A stretch of 64,000 nt of DNA. It comes from Mesostigma viride (taxonomy: Eukaryota > Streptophyta > Mesostigmatophyceae > Mesostigmatales > Mesostigmataceae). The notes beneath the pieces were generated by a model. The model saw only the letters and a list, made by a program, of their open reading frames with translations, was not told where the DNA came from and ran no database searches. The stretch spans positions 1-64,000 of the forward strand of contig RPFO01000370.1 in the NCBI GenBank assembly GCA_009746045.1, written 5' to 3'. A program made the position numbers and the translations under genes. Of this stretch, positions 32,983 through 44,303 are shown piece by piece; position 1 is the first letter of the stretch, and each line of letters starts with the position of its first letter.

Positions 32983-33985
32983 TTAAGTATAGAAGACCCA
33001 GCGCGTCCACCGTTGACCCCCCTTTAACATAATACAGCAGATAGGCTGTCCATAGCCATTATGAATCCCGTCCACCAAGGAGTGAGTAACACAACAGTTG
33101 CCACTAGCTGTTAAAACAACGGTCTGCAAGGATCCGTCGACGTTGGTGCCTGTGGCGAAACAAAAGCCAGGAGGTAACTCTGAGGCCTCCTGTGTAGCGT
33201 TGGCCTGTGCTGGGGCTTTGGGTCGCAGCTCGGGGTGTTTCCTCCAGCATGCATCTGGGGTATGTCCCGGCTTGCGGCAGAATGAACACCGTTTCCTGCC
33301 CCCCTGGTCGGTCGTGGCATAGGCCTGACCTGGGGAAAGGCCGCCCTGGACTGCTGGTGGTGCTGTCTCGGAGGCACCCCCTGCCCCCTGGCCCCGCTTG
33401 TCAGTAAGGTAATCATCAATCTCGAGGAACAGGACTTGGACTTCCACCGTGGTCATCCCAGGGCGGCGGCGAGCTGCAAAAGCCTGGCGATATGCGTGTG
33501 GCACGCCTGCCAGCATGTACCCGCGCCATGCCTCATCCGTGAGAGGAAGGCCTAGGTCAGTGAGTCTCTTCCTGAGGATCTCCCCCCGAGTCCAATACGC
33601 GTTGCCTGTCTCGCCGGGCTTCATCTCGATTCGCTCCATCTCCCGCTTCTTCTCGTCCTTGTATGAATCTGTCATAAACGGCTGCTTGATCCGTTCCCGC
33701 AGGCGCTGATATACTGCAGAAGCGCGCTGGTCCGGACATGAGTCAGCAATCTGCACAGCCAGATCGTCCAGACAGAGCAGTAATGGAGAGAGGAGCGCCT
33801 CGTCTAGCTGGCGAGTCTCAGCATTGTCTTCTGCAGTCCCCTCCAGGATGTCCAGGACTCCGTGGGCACGGCACAAGGTCTTGAACTTAAACTCGAAAGC
33901 CACCCACTTGTCCAGGTCATTCCCGTTGACCTTGGTAATGTTCTTGACAGCAGAAGCAATTGAGCGAGTCTGTGCCAGGCGCTCA
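32983..33985 (-). CDS. E4 Gag (Copia/UBN2 type), 3' part
   Basis: The start codon lies at 60326 (MARAAAERFAE), on the far side of E2. The frame resumes exactly at 33985 once E2 and one GCTCA copy are removed. The ORF has the usual Copia Gag helical core (GETGNAYWTRGEILRKRLTD, GVPHAYRQAF) and a zinc knuckle CSFCRKPGHTPDAC (C-x2-C-x4-H-x4-C). After the knuckle, VLTASGNCCVTHSLVDG resembles the start of a Copia protease (DSGA...H) with the aspartate lost, which hints that the element derived from a full one by deletion. It stops at 32983, just inside the 3' LTR. Confidence 0.85.
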
Positions 33986-34628
33986 AGTTAGAAAGAGCTC
34001 CCAACGTATGTGAGCTCTTGATCTTTCACAGCGCGTCTTAGCCAATGTTGCAAGGCAGCAACCTTAAATCTGTTCACCAGGCCACGACCACAATGGGCAC
34101 TTCCACGACCAAGGTGGCACCCACGGTTCGTGCTTTCCGAGATAGCTGGTCATCCCCCATGACCAAGCTATATCCTTGCGTTGTTCCTCGTTCCCATCGG
34201 TGTGACGAGGCACGTGCAGGCATGCAAGCAAATCCTCAACGTCCACTGGCATCAGTGCAGAGCCAGGACGAACTGGATTTGCCTAGACTCTGCAACCTAG
34301 GAAGTACAGGACCTGTCACAAGCCTGCAAGGCCTAGTATCCTTGCAGACCTGTGCTAGCTCCAGTATTCCACCAGTCACAGGCTGCTGCTCCTCTGATTT
34401 ACGTGGACCACAGTCACGTGATAACCAGGCTAAGCCTGTGCAGGCACGGCCTGCCACGTGTCCTGTCCACTATACCAGAGGACTGCACCCTAGTCGGCCA
34501 CGTATGGCTAGGACTTCGGGACTTGATATCTTTCTCGTCCCTTGTCTGTTTCAGGCGGTCAGCACGGCGTTGGAAAGGTCTTTCCAAACTGCATCCACTT
34601 AGCATATTGGTTGCCCAAAATGCTAACT
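33986..34628 (-). repeat. E2 3' LTR
   Basis: 643 bp. The adjacent plus-strand sequence CCAACCCTTTCTTCTTTTGG is the complement of the polypurine tract. Confidence 0.94.
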
Positions 34629-35640
34629 CCAACCCTTTCTTCTTTTGGAGCTGGACCAGCTTGAAACAAGCCCAACCTTGCTTGTGCCCACTCAGCCACA
34701 GACCGCTTGGTCCCTTGGGGTTGATCAGACCTGATAAGGCCCAGGGTCCTGCCTCCTTTTGGGTAACAACATATACGCCCTTGGACCAGGCTAGGTGTAC
34801 TGGCCAGTGAATCAGAGGTCACCCCAGGTTATCCCCTGACCCCTTGGTCAGCTCCCAACCTTTCCTTGGGAACTTGGTGTTAGATTAAAGTCAAGGCACA
34901 TTACCTAGTCCAATGGCTGGGATTAAAGGATGCCAAGAACGTATTATTGTGAGTTCCTGATCTTTCACAGTTATCACAGGCGCCCGTTCTTATGGCGCCC
35001 GCCTTGGCCAACCTTCCCCTTTTATGCTCAAAGAGACTCAGGTAGTACCCATACAAATACTGCCTTATTGGGGAGCCCATGTCTTCACTGGGTGTTAAGC
35101 CCAGGAATCACTCATGCCAGGCTGTGGCTCTGCTGGGGAATTGAACCCCACCCCAACCTCCAGGTTTATAGGTTACCTGGAACTTTACACAAGAGAAACA
35201 TTACAACCATGAGAACAACATGAGAATGACATGACATGATTATGTTTTATTCAAGCAATATATAACCCAGAATGTGGCTCCCTAGCAACCATGTTCCACA
35301 TGGTCACACAACCAGGTTCTTTATTAGCAACAGGTTGGAAACAAGCACTAGAAAACATATATACAGCAACCTGTAAGAACCAGCATTCGGGTTGCCCTTG
35401 CATGGCCTAACTGTTTGAGGCCAAAGGCGTCGACTTAAGTCCTGGCGACTCTTCTGAACCCCATGGGGAGGGCCAGGCATGATTCTCAGCTGGTAGGAGT
35501 GACATTCCACACCAACTCCTGTCCAGGAGGGTGTACCTAACCCTGAAGGACCGGCTGTCAACCAGTAAGCACCAGTCACCACTTGGTACTTTGGTCAAGC
35601 AGCCCACTGGGGACACCCAAGCTGAAGCAAGGCCTGGTCT
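34629..35640 (-). other. E2 3' UTR with conserved motifs
   Basis: No ORF. It contains GGTTCAATTCC (sense) at 35137-35147 and paired GGCGCCCG at 34979-34986 and 34994-35001, spaced as in E1 and E5, and ends in the polypurine tract. Confidence 0.7.
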
Positions 35641-37057
35641 CTATGGCCGCCCGTGTAAGGGGTCCATGAGCCCACGGAGCAGGGGGTACTGCCTCTCCGC
35701 CTTCTCCTCCAGCTTGGTGAGGGCATCTGCAGGGTTGTCCACACCAGGCACATGTTCAATGTGAGCTAGGTAGGACATCTCCTTGAGCAACAAGTAGTCA
35801 AGGTCCCTGCTCCTGGCCAGCTGCCTGTGCACAAATTGCACCATGCCCATGCTATCAGTCCTCACCAGTGTGTGCAGCTGCAACCTACAGGAAGCCACTT
35901 GACATAGCTGGTAGAAGAGCTCCCTCAAGTAAAGAGCAGAATGCAGCCCTTCACAGATTGCCCTGCACTCAGCAATATCACTGCTGGGTGTAACCCTGTT
36001 CTGTAACCGACTGTACCAGGTAACAAGTGAGGTGTGATCTTGCTCCAGGGTAACTAATGCTGCTGCCCTGCCCCTGACCTCTGTGACCTTCCTATTATCC
36101 ATAGAACTGTCCACATAGAGAACCATGTCAAGGGGCTTGTACAAATCCACAGGACCCAGTATGAGAGGGGGAGACATCATGACAGCCTGCACCACACTCT
36201 CTGCACCCACCTCAACCAGCTGGGAATCAGTAAGTCGACTCAAAACCAGCAAGTCAGGGGCACATATACTTGCAAGCCATGCCAGCATGCCCCTGATGGT
36301 AGCACACCTAGCCTGCGTGATGGGCTCCTGCAATGCATCTACAATCTGCTGTGGGTAGTCCTTACCACCCTCCATCCTGATGAACCACGAGCCCTTGGCT
36401 TGGAACAACGTAGCCTGCATGCCACAGAAGACCATAGGCTGATTCTCCACCATGTGCTGTATCTTACCCAGCTCAAACCGCTTCTGGATCTTAGCCAAGA
36501 CAGCCTCAACCCAGTCTGGTGGACCTATGAGATGCAGGTCATCACCATGCAGTGAGGCAAAGACAGGAAGGCCATTGTAGGACCCTTGGAACAAACAGGG
36601 ATCCACTGGAGACACAGAAAACCCACAAGTATTCTTCAAGAATTTCTCTAGGCTCTTTCTCCAGATAATGGGACTGGACCTGAGACCTTCCAACCCTTTC
36701 AGAATTCTCAGGTACCTGGCCTTTATCTCTGCTCTCCATACAGCAGGTACAGTCACAAAGAAAGGAGGGATATCTCTCCAAGTCTGCCTAGCCTGATCTT
36801 GGTCACCCTTGAGAAAAGCCCTCTTGAAATCAATCAGCACAGAGCTATAGGGCACACCCTTAACCAGAAAAGACAGAAATATACACAGCAGAATCCTCCA
36901 CGTGTCATGCAGCATCCCTGGAGTATAGAGCTCCTCATGCTCTAACAACTGGCCAGTGCCATGATACTCGGTTACAACTGGTCTGACATGTGGCACCTGG
37001 ACACCATCAACCTCCTTGAGCTTGAGGACAAACATCAATCTGAGCAGCTGGTGAACT
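35641..37057 (-). CDS. E2 Pol part 2: reverse transcriptase and RNase H
   Basis: The frame resumes after X with HQLLRLMFVLKLKEVDG. The RT core has VLIDFKRAFLKG and the SLHGDDLHLIGP active site. RNase H has YVDSSMDNR, SSDIAECRAI and TDSMGMVQF, and the ORF ends IEHVPGVDNPADALTK near the stop at 35641. It is intact and collinear with E1; only X interrupts it. Confidence 0.92.
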
Positions 37058-38501
37058 TGTCGCGTTTGCGTGCCATTATATCCTAGCCTATCACTTGGAA
37101 GGCATATCCATAGCAATAGAGTACTCTTGTGTGTGATCCACTATATTCCCCCCCACTTTTTAGCTCGAAAAAAGGAAGAGCCAAAAAGTCAAAAAGAGGA
37201 TCACATAGGGAAAAAAAAATTCCCACGACAGGACCACACATGCTTTTCAAATAGGCTAAGCAATAACCTCTTCAGTGCTTTTTCAAGGATAAGCATAATC
37301 CTCTTCATGGCTTTTTCAAGGATAAGCCTAATCCTCTTCATAGCTTTTTAAAGGATAAGCTCTTCCAAGTGCTTGATTCTGCAAGCAGCTTGGGTATATC
37401 TCCGGCTCAGGCTGTCCGAACTGAACCCGCCAAGGGTTGTTCGCTCGTTTAAATAAAGTGGAAATGATAGGTGTGGTCCTTGACGGCACCACCACCTTCA
37501 TGACAGGCAGCGCAGCCAGCCGATATTTATATTATGAAGATTGCAATAATGCTTTATGATGAAAGCAATGCCCAAACCATTCATTCCATAACATTTGACA
37601 AATTACAATGAATGCCGAGTTGTGCTGCCGCAACTGTAAGAGTAACTACATATCCTTGAGACCCATCGAAATCACCACAGACCGACCATGACGCCACTGT
37701 GGCGCAACAGTGTTTACTTACGTCATAATCTATATCAACTGTGTGACTCTGCGCTCATGTCCCAGTTACTGGCACACTGGCCAACGACGAACCGGCCCTT
37801 TCCCGGGACTGTTCCCGGGTCAGCAGAACGTTTCTCGTCCACAATGCCAACAACATCCCAACCGGATCAAACCATTGTCAATCTTATCAACCATCGTCAT
37901 GGCAACGACATGCAACCACTCACGGGGGCTGCTCCGGGCTGTTCGAGAAGTTAAACCCCATGAAGACAACAAACTAGTTGTGAGGGAGAGAAACGAGCGA
38001 ACAACGACCACCATGGCCGCTGCGCTGCTCCTAAATACCTCCAAAAATCCCGGCATCCATGCGCTGTCGCATTTGCCAGCAAGCCGCCTGACGTGCAGTT
38101 AGACTGCCAGCAAAATGCAGAGCAAGTCTGTTCGACAACCACGTGCGAGCCAGCACACCGCACACTACGATCTGCGTATCTAGCTTTGTCAGATGGACTG
38201 AACATCATTCCGTCTGCATGGACAATACAAAAGATTCATAACTGCCAAATGTCACGCACCGGAATATTGCGCAAGCCACCAAGGCTTTGCGCCCCAAAGT
38301 CTTGCGCCTGAACCTAAGTCAGGTCACCTAAGACTGTCACTCTAGAAATTCAGGCCTTTCCGGCGCGGCGCTCCACACCGGCCCAAGGAACAAAGCCTGC
38401 GGCCTACTGAATCGGAACCAACCAAACGTCGGTAACGATTCCGATTACGGCAACCGCGAAACTTCTTGAGTGCACGGACGTAAATGATCACGGACGTGAC
38501 A
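37058..38501. mobile_element. X: 1.44-kb insert in E2 pol
   Basis: The ends are TGTCGCGT and ACGTGACA, an imperfect terminal inverted repeat, with direct repeat AACT(T) at 37054-37058 and 38502-38506. Removing it restores the E2 pol frame (ELPE into VHQLL). There is no ORF of note. Inside are three about 33-bp repeats (CTCTTCATGGCTTTTTCAAG type) at 37268-37365 and a GTGATCC/GGATCAC hairpin. TG...CA-like ends and a 4-5-bp duplication allow either a solo LTR or a non-autonomous DNA element. Confidence 0.8.
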
Positions 38502-40625
38502 AACTTCTGGCAGCTCATCCACAGGTTCTGCACAGTTGGAAACTATCCACTCATGCCCAGAAGCAACAAAGCCAAGAGTCCATGCCTTAGCCATCTTGGG
38601 GCTCTGCATCATCTCGACTAGCTGGCGCCAGGGAATAGGACTGTGAGCAGCTATCTGGTACCTGTTTACCCCTAACTGCCGTGGATCAAAGGTGGTTGGG
38701 ATTATCAACAGGTCCTCAGCTATGGGCTCCTGACCTTGAGGACCCTCAGCTGGCTGACTCCTAACAGCCTTGACCGCCACTGCAAGACCCTGGGAATAGT
38801 GATATCTTTCAAATCAAGGGGGAGGCTGCCCCTGCCTTCTAATGCCAACTCATCAGAGGTCAAAGTAACCCCTGGCATGCACAAGAAGTTTTGACCCAGA
38901 ATGGCAGGCCCCTCAGTGATAGCCCTCTACCACACAGAACGTGGTGGGCACCCCTAAGATAGGCACACTCACTTCCCCAAGGATCTTCATGGACACCTTT
39001 CCTGAGAAATCAGACACAGCAAGGCAACTGGGATGGGACATCTGTAAGCCTACAGCATCCTCTTCCCTGATGACAGACACCTGTGAGTTGGTATCTACCT
39101 CCATTGTAGCTGCCCAGCACGACCCCCACCCCGTGAGCTTGGATACCTTGGGATCATGTTTGCTGCGCATGAGTGCTCGGATGACGTCCGCCACGAGAGG
39201 CCCCCGGGCCTTAGGTGGCTGCCCCGTCCCCTCTGGCCTTGTGACAGTTGCTTCAGCAGCCTCCTCCTGCTCGTCATCTTCCAGCAGGGACAGACCATCA
39301 TCCACCACCAGAGGATTGTTAGCTGCTGCTGCCTGGCTCTGGCCTGGCTCCTCAACCCAGCTGGGAGGGCCTGGCCCGTCTGCAGGCCAGATTGCATGTG
39401 GCCTTCTCTCCTTGACATGAGCCCAGGACAACCTGTACACGTGCCTTGGATCCTTTTCCAAAGCCACCAGGCAAGATCTGTTAGCTTCCTCCACACGAGT
39501 GACAACCCCATCCTGCCACTTCCCCCGCTTGCCTGGAATAGATGGTTCCTTCCACATCCTGACCTTCAGCCCCACCTGAGGCCTCAGCACATTCCAGTTC
39601 TTGTCCTTACGTCTCAGCTGGGCAAATAACCTATCTGCCTTCCTAAGACTGGCCTGCACCACGTTCTCAGGCAGCAAGCTATACTGCAGGGCCAGGGGAG
39701 AGACAGCCACACCGTCAAAGTAATAGTTAACCCTGTGGTTCAGCTGCTCCTCTATCCCCTTACACCAGGCTGCCCTTTCTAAGGCAGATGCCACAAGTGG
39801 CACTGACTCTGCTGCTAGCACCACTGTCTTCACTTCACGTATGGATCTCTCTACAGCCCCTTGCTGCCCATGACTCTCCCTGGGGACTACTACCAGCTTA
39901 CAAGGCAGCTGGTCCTGATGCTTGAGCAAACAGTCAAACTGCAAGTCTGCCTGCACACTCTTGCACACCCCAAAGCCTGGGATCAGGGCCTTCATACCCA
40001 ACAACAAGTGGTGCTCCTGCATACCAGGCAGAACGTCTATCAGCCTGTATCTGCTGAACCTGTCCACCCCCACCAATATATACAAGCCCCTGATATGCTG
40101 GATATCCATCTGGATGTCGCCACGCTCCCTAGCAGGCTCCCTAGCATGGGACTGAGGTGGGTGAACAGCATTCTCCTGGCAACCACAGTTCTCAGCAGCA
40201 GCCTGGCAGGCCTCCCACAAAGGCTCCCTACCTAGCTTCCAAGCAAACATTGCTGCCTGCCCAGAATGCCCAAACATATGATGCAACCTATGGCCAGCCT
40301 CAGCATAGCTCAGCACTCTCTCAGTACTGACCTGGCGAGACGTCTGAACCGTGTGTGGGGACACATGATCCACTCCTGAGGTTCCAGGGCTTCTCTGCAG
40401 GCCATCCTGACGCCCCAAGTCAGGTCCTGCACCCTGGACCGCTCCAGGCCCTTCCAGCAAGGTCCCTTGGCCCTCCAGGCCAGCACCTGCTGGAGACCCA
40501 CCACCTGCATGAGGCATAGGGAATTCAGCTGCAGCATTGTTATTGCAATCCAGTGGAAGAACAACATCTTTACACCCTTGGTGCTGCACAAGGGGCACAC
40601 CCCCGTCCTTATGTACATCCAGCAC
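38502..40625 (-). CDS. E2 Pol part 1: integrase and retropepsin-like domain
   Basis: The frame 40625-38913 carries a leader, then LHHMFGHSGQ with paired histidines, the integrase core (IQMDIQHIRG, VQADLQFDCL, QQGAVERSIREV) and an SH3-like block (GKWQDGVVTRVEEA). The retropepsin-like segment MEVDTNSQVSVI follows, again DTN, with VSDFSGKV and PILGVP. A frame change near 38913 leads to LGQNFLCMPGV and then to the RT leader (NCAEPVDELPE), where insert X breaks the ORF. Confidence 0.88.
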
Positions 40626-40673
40626 GCCTTCCCCAAGGGGTGATTGACTATTTACAGGGGATGACGTAGCTAG

Positions 40674-40738
40674 TCACTGCTGCCCAGACTGGCCTCCTGC
40701 CCCAGCAGGCTTGGCCTTCCTGTCAGGACACTCACGAC
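40674..40738 (-). CDS. E2 Gag, C-terminal tail after E3
   Basis: Completes the zinc knuckle (E, C) and continues PDRKAKPAGAGGQSGQQ to TGA at 40674-40676. The exact continuation across the ACGAC duplication is the main proof that E3 is an insertion. Confidence 0.88.
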
Positions 40739-40772
40739 AGTTATTCTAGGACTTCAGGCCTAGACTATCAGT

Positions 40773-42560
40773 GTCTATCTACCTGGAAAAAGGCCTCAAT
40801 TGAGGCCTTTTCATAAATTGGGTGTTGCATGTAATTACAATGAGCCAACAAACTTTATTCCAAATATGAGTGAAGGCCATGCATTATTATGCTTGTTTCG
40901 GGGTTCCCAGCACTTAACATCAGTCATATAGCCCTAATACATATTTAATTATGATTTAATAAAACAGGTTGTCGCTGCGACGGCACCATCAACACAACAT
41001 GACCATAGATACAAGCGACCAAAAGGCGTCAGTACTCAGTTCCATCTGCATGTAACGTGTCTTTTGGACCTTACGAGGTTCCCCCACGACATGGTAAGCA
41101 TGGCATGACATGGCATGCTCCCCAAGGGACCCCTCACACACACTTGCACGGCCGGGGCTGTCGCGCAGCACTGCAGGCAGCAATAGCCTGCCATGGGTAT
41201 TGCACGTAACCATGAGGAATCCAAAGCCTCTATTACAAACACACGCAAGGATCATGCATTATAATGATAGGTGTGACCTTCCAAGCGCGTAGCTTCACTC
41301 ACATAGCCCCAATATCTAGGTTGTTACGGTATATTATGACAGGGGTTTGCTGCCGCGGCAGCAGATGAACAGCACATGGCAAGATATACAAGCATAACTG
41401 GACAACATTTGCACAGCCTACTAGACCTCTTAGCTTGATTTCGGGCTTTGCAAGGGTTGCCTGAGACATGGCCAGCATGGCAGGAACTGCCATGCTTCTT
41501 ATGGAAAGCAAACACGTCTATGAGGCGGGGGCCAGCCGCAGAGCACTGCACGAAGTACTGTAACCTGCCTTACGTCACATCGGCACTAGGCGCCGATAGG
41601 CAGCTAAAAACTGACGATATCACAAGCAAATCGATGCCATTACCTTACTACCACCAGGACGCACTTACCTTTCACACCCCTCACACCCGGGATCACTAGG
41701 CACGCATATGCGCTGGCGCTGAACGTGGCTGCATTAGAAAAGCTGTTCAAGCTCGGCGTTTTCAAGTTGTCCGGAAGCGATGCAGCCCGCAAATCTGGCC
41801 GGACAGACGCTCCATGCGTCGTCCATTGACATATGAAAGCGGCTGCAGCGGCCTCACCAGCGCTGTTCGCATAATGGCGCTCCCATAGCTGGGGGCGCGC
41901 GCGCGTTTATTGTCCGCATCCCAGTTTTTCCTAGCTAAAAACACCCCTTCCTCTACCTACGGATCCACGCCAAAAGGCTCGAAAATAGCCAGTGCCCCTT
42001 TAGTCACGGCTGCCCCAACATCCCCCCCCGCCGTTCCGCTAGTCTCTTCCCAGCATATCGAAGCACCGGCCTGCTGGCAGGCGCACTATCAACGCCAATT
42101 ACGCCCCAGCTGAATTTCACTAACCTGGCATTCAGCACACAAATAACGACCCCACGAATTTAGAAATTGACTTTAAACCCATTTAGCGATCGGGCTAGCT
42201 TCACGGATAAATTATCTACCCAACGAGCTCCTTACTGGTCGAAATGATGCACGAACGTGGCCATACGGTCTATTTTACTCGAGGCCGCCATGGTCGTGCA
42301 TTCGTGAAAATTCGTCGTCCGGTTGCACGAAAGTGGCCAAAATAGGTACTTTTCCACCTCACATATCTTTCAGTAACCGTCGACCCCTGTCGACCCCAAC
42401 GGGTCAGCACGCTCAGCACATATACCAGATTCGCGCCACTGGGGCCGGACGACCCATAGGACCGGTCCTTCCCGCCAAAATTACCGTCCCCATGTGACCT
42501 TGGTGAAAAAGGCCTCAATTGAGCCAAAAGGCCTCAATTGAGGCCTCTGGGTAAATGGAC
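40773..42560. mobile_element. Y: 1.79-kb inverted-repeat element in E3 5' LTR
   Basis: Direct repeat ATCAGT at 40767-40772 and 42561-42566. The termini GTCTATCTACC and GGTAAATGGAC are imperfect inverted repeats. Just inside each end lies the palindrome GGCCTCAATTGAGGCC (40792-40807 and 42530-42545, with a partial extra copy at 42510). No transposase ORF is present. The interior has a diverged duplication: 40870-41020 resembles 41250-41390 (CATGCATTA...CATATAGCCC...AGATACAAGC). This is probably a non-autonomous DNA transposon of unknown superfamily. Confidence 0.8.
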
Positions 42561-42566
42561 ATCAGT

Positions 42567-43052
42567 ACACGTGGCGTTGTCCCCGTCTCCCAAGTGGGAT
42601 ACGGACATGGACGGTGGTGTAGTACACTGGACATATCTCTACTAGGGTTTAGATCCGCACGTGCCATATTGGGCACGTGGGTGCTAGATATTAGCACTGA
42701 GATATGTAGGGCACACGCACGTGGGTATTCACGTGGTAGGGTTTATGAGCTGTGATGCAGACCACAAGGTGGTTGCAGTGCTAGTCCTGTACGGAGGTCC
42801 TAGGGGAGGTCCAGGACCATCCACGTAGTGCTGTTAGGCAGACGGTGCCTGTGAGCATCGTATCAGTCCTAGCTGGAGTGGATCTAGCTGGACGGAGCCA
42901 GCACCTCATTGGTTAGCACTAGTACAGGATAGCTAGGTTACCCTAACCTACGTGCCCATGCAATCCAGCTTGGCAAGCTTGCATGGGTTGATATTATGCC
43001 AGCCATTGCATAATCCAACACACGTTCGCATCCATTGCACGAGTGCATAACT
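42567..43052 (+). repeat. E3 5' LTR, inner part
   Basis: Nearly identical to 56594-57079. The first 34 bp of the LTR lie at 40739-40772, before insert Y. Immediately downstream is TGCATTTATAAAAACTC, which includes a TATA-like word at 43058. Confidence 0.92.
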
Positions 43053-43099
43053 TGCATTTATAAAAACTCTCACAGTTTTATCATCTCTCTCATTTTAAA

Positions 43100-44300
43100 A
43101 TGTCGAACGTTTCTGATCGTGAGTACTCTTCGGAGTCAAGCCTGTCCCCATCGTCCGAAGATTTGGACTACCGGGCGGCAGTGCGGGGCCGGCAGGGTAG
43201 GGATGATCACGCTGGCAGCGATGCCGGCAGTGGTCGCTCGTCTTCGGACGAGGACCCGCGGTTCCTGGATCAGCTGGCGGCGAGGCCGCCGCTGTACAAT
43301 GTATGGCGTCCCAACGCACCACCGGCTGAAGGGCAGCCCACGGCACCCGAGCTGGTTACGGGGCCGGGGAGGGTGGTGCCGTATTGGGGGATATCCCGTC
43401 GGATGGCTACGACGAGGACGAGGACCTCGTGGATCTCGAGCTGCCGGAGGACAGGGAGAAGCGGAGAGCTGCTCCGCCGGAGGCAGAGCGCATTCGGCAG
43501 GAGGCCCAGCTCGCAAGGAGCTGGAGCAGCAGCGCGAGCTGGAGGCTCAGCGCGAGGCTCAGCTGCGGGCGGAGACTGAGATGGACAGAATAGCCCGGGA
43601 GCTCGCGGAGCGGCAGCTGGAGCGGGATCGAGTGGCGAGGGCGGGCTGCGCGCGGGGCCGACAGGCGCGCGAGAGGCGCCCCCATACGTTCTCCGCAAGA
43701 AGAACGAGCTCTTCACCTTTGCGCACAGGCGCACAGCGCGCTCCTTCAGGCGCATGGCTGGGGATGTATTGCAGGAGACCGACTCCTCGGTGGAGATGCA
43801 GCCCGGAGCGCGGGGGAGGAGCTGGTTTTGATGGACCCGGCCATGGTCGAGGCCGAGCGTCTGGCCAAGATAGAGTACACCAGGCATTGCCAGCGGAAGG
43901 CAAGCGGGCAATGGTGCGGTCCATGGCGAGAACAGTTTGGCTAGGGAGCGTGCGGCCAGGGAGGCGCAGCATCGGGAGCTGCGGCGACTTCGTGCGAAGG
44001 CGCACGACGCCACGAGAAGACCCGGCGTCACCAGGCGCGGCTGGACGCGGCCATGAAGAGGTCGGAGGCGCACTGGCACAATGGTGGGCCCGGCGAGGAG
44101 GGAGCAGGAGGCCAGGCTGGCGAGGAAGAGCAGGCGGAACGCACGTGCCCTAGACAGGCGCATGCGTAAGGAGGAGCGGGCTCTGCGCAGGTATCAGGAG
44201 GCGGCCAGGACCTGGGCTCTGCAGGGAGAATTCGGAGACGCAATCCGTTTGAGCGTGGTCTGGCGCCACATGAGCCGCTGCCGAGGACGCGGTACTGGAC
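43100..44300 (+). CDS. E3 leader ORF upstream of gag, coiled coil
   Basis: ATG at 43100 opens MSNVSDREYSSESSLSPSSE. After one-base shifts near 43385 and 43510 the reading continues as acidic DGYDEDEDLVDLELPEDREK and then the coil KELEQQRELEAQREAQLRAE. Farther on, pieces such as LRKKNELFTFAHRRTARSF and MRKEERALRRYQEAARTW appear in different frames. Both verified shifts are in the missing-base direction. This is probably the E3 counterpart of the leader ORFs of E1 and E2 by position, but similarity is not evident. Confidence 0.5.
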
Positions 44301-44303
44301 TTC

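Noticed and set aside
34045-34602. 185-codon plus-strand ORF, repeated at 59709-60266
   Set aside because: It lies wholly within the E2 LTR, on the antisense strand, and is present twice only because the LTR is.
43270-44163. Long minus-strand ORF of 297 codons
   Set aside because: GC-rich shadow of the E3 leader coiled coil on the plus strand; composition is Pro/Arg/Leu-rich.
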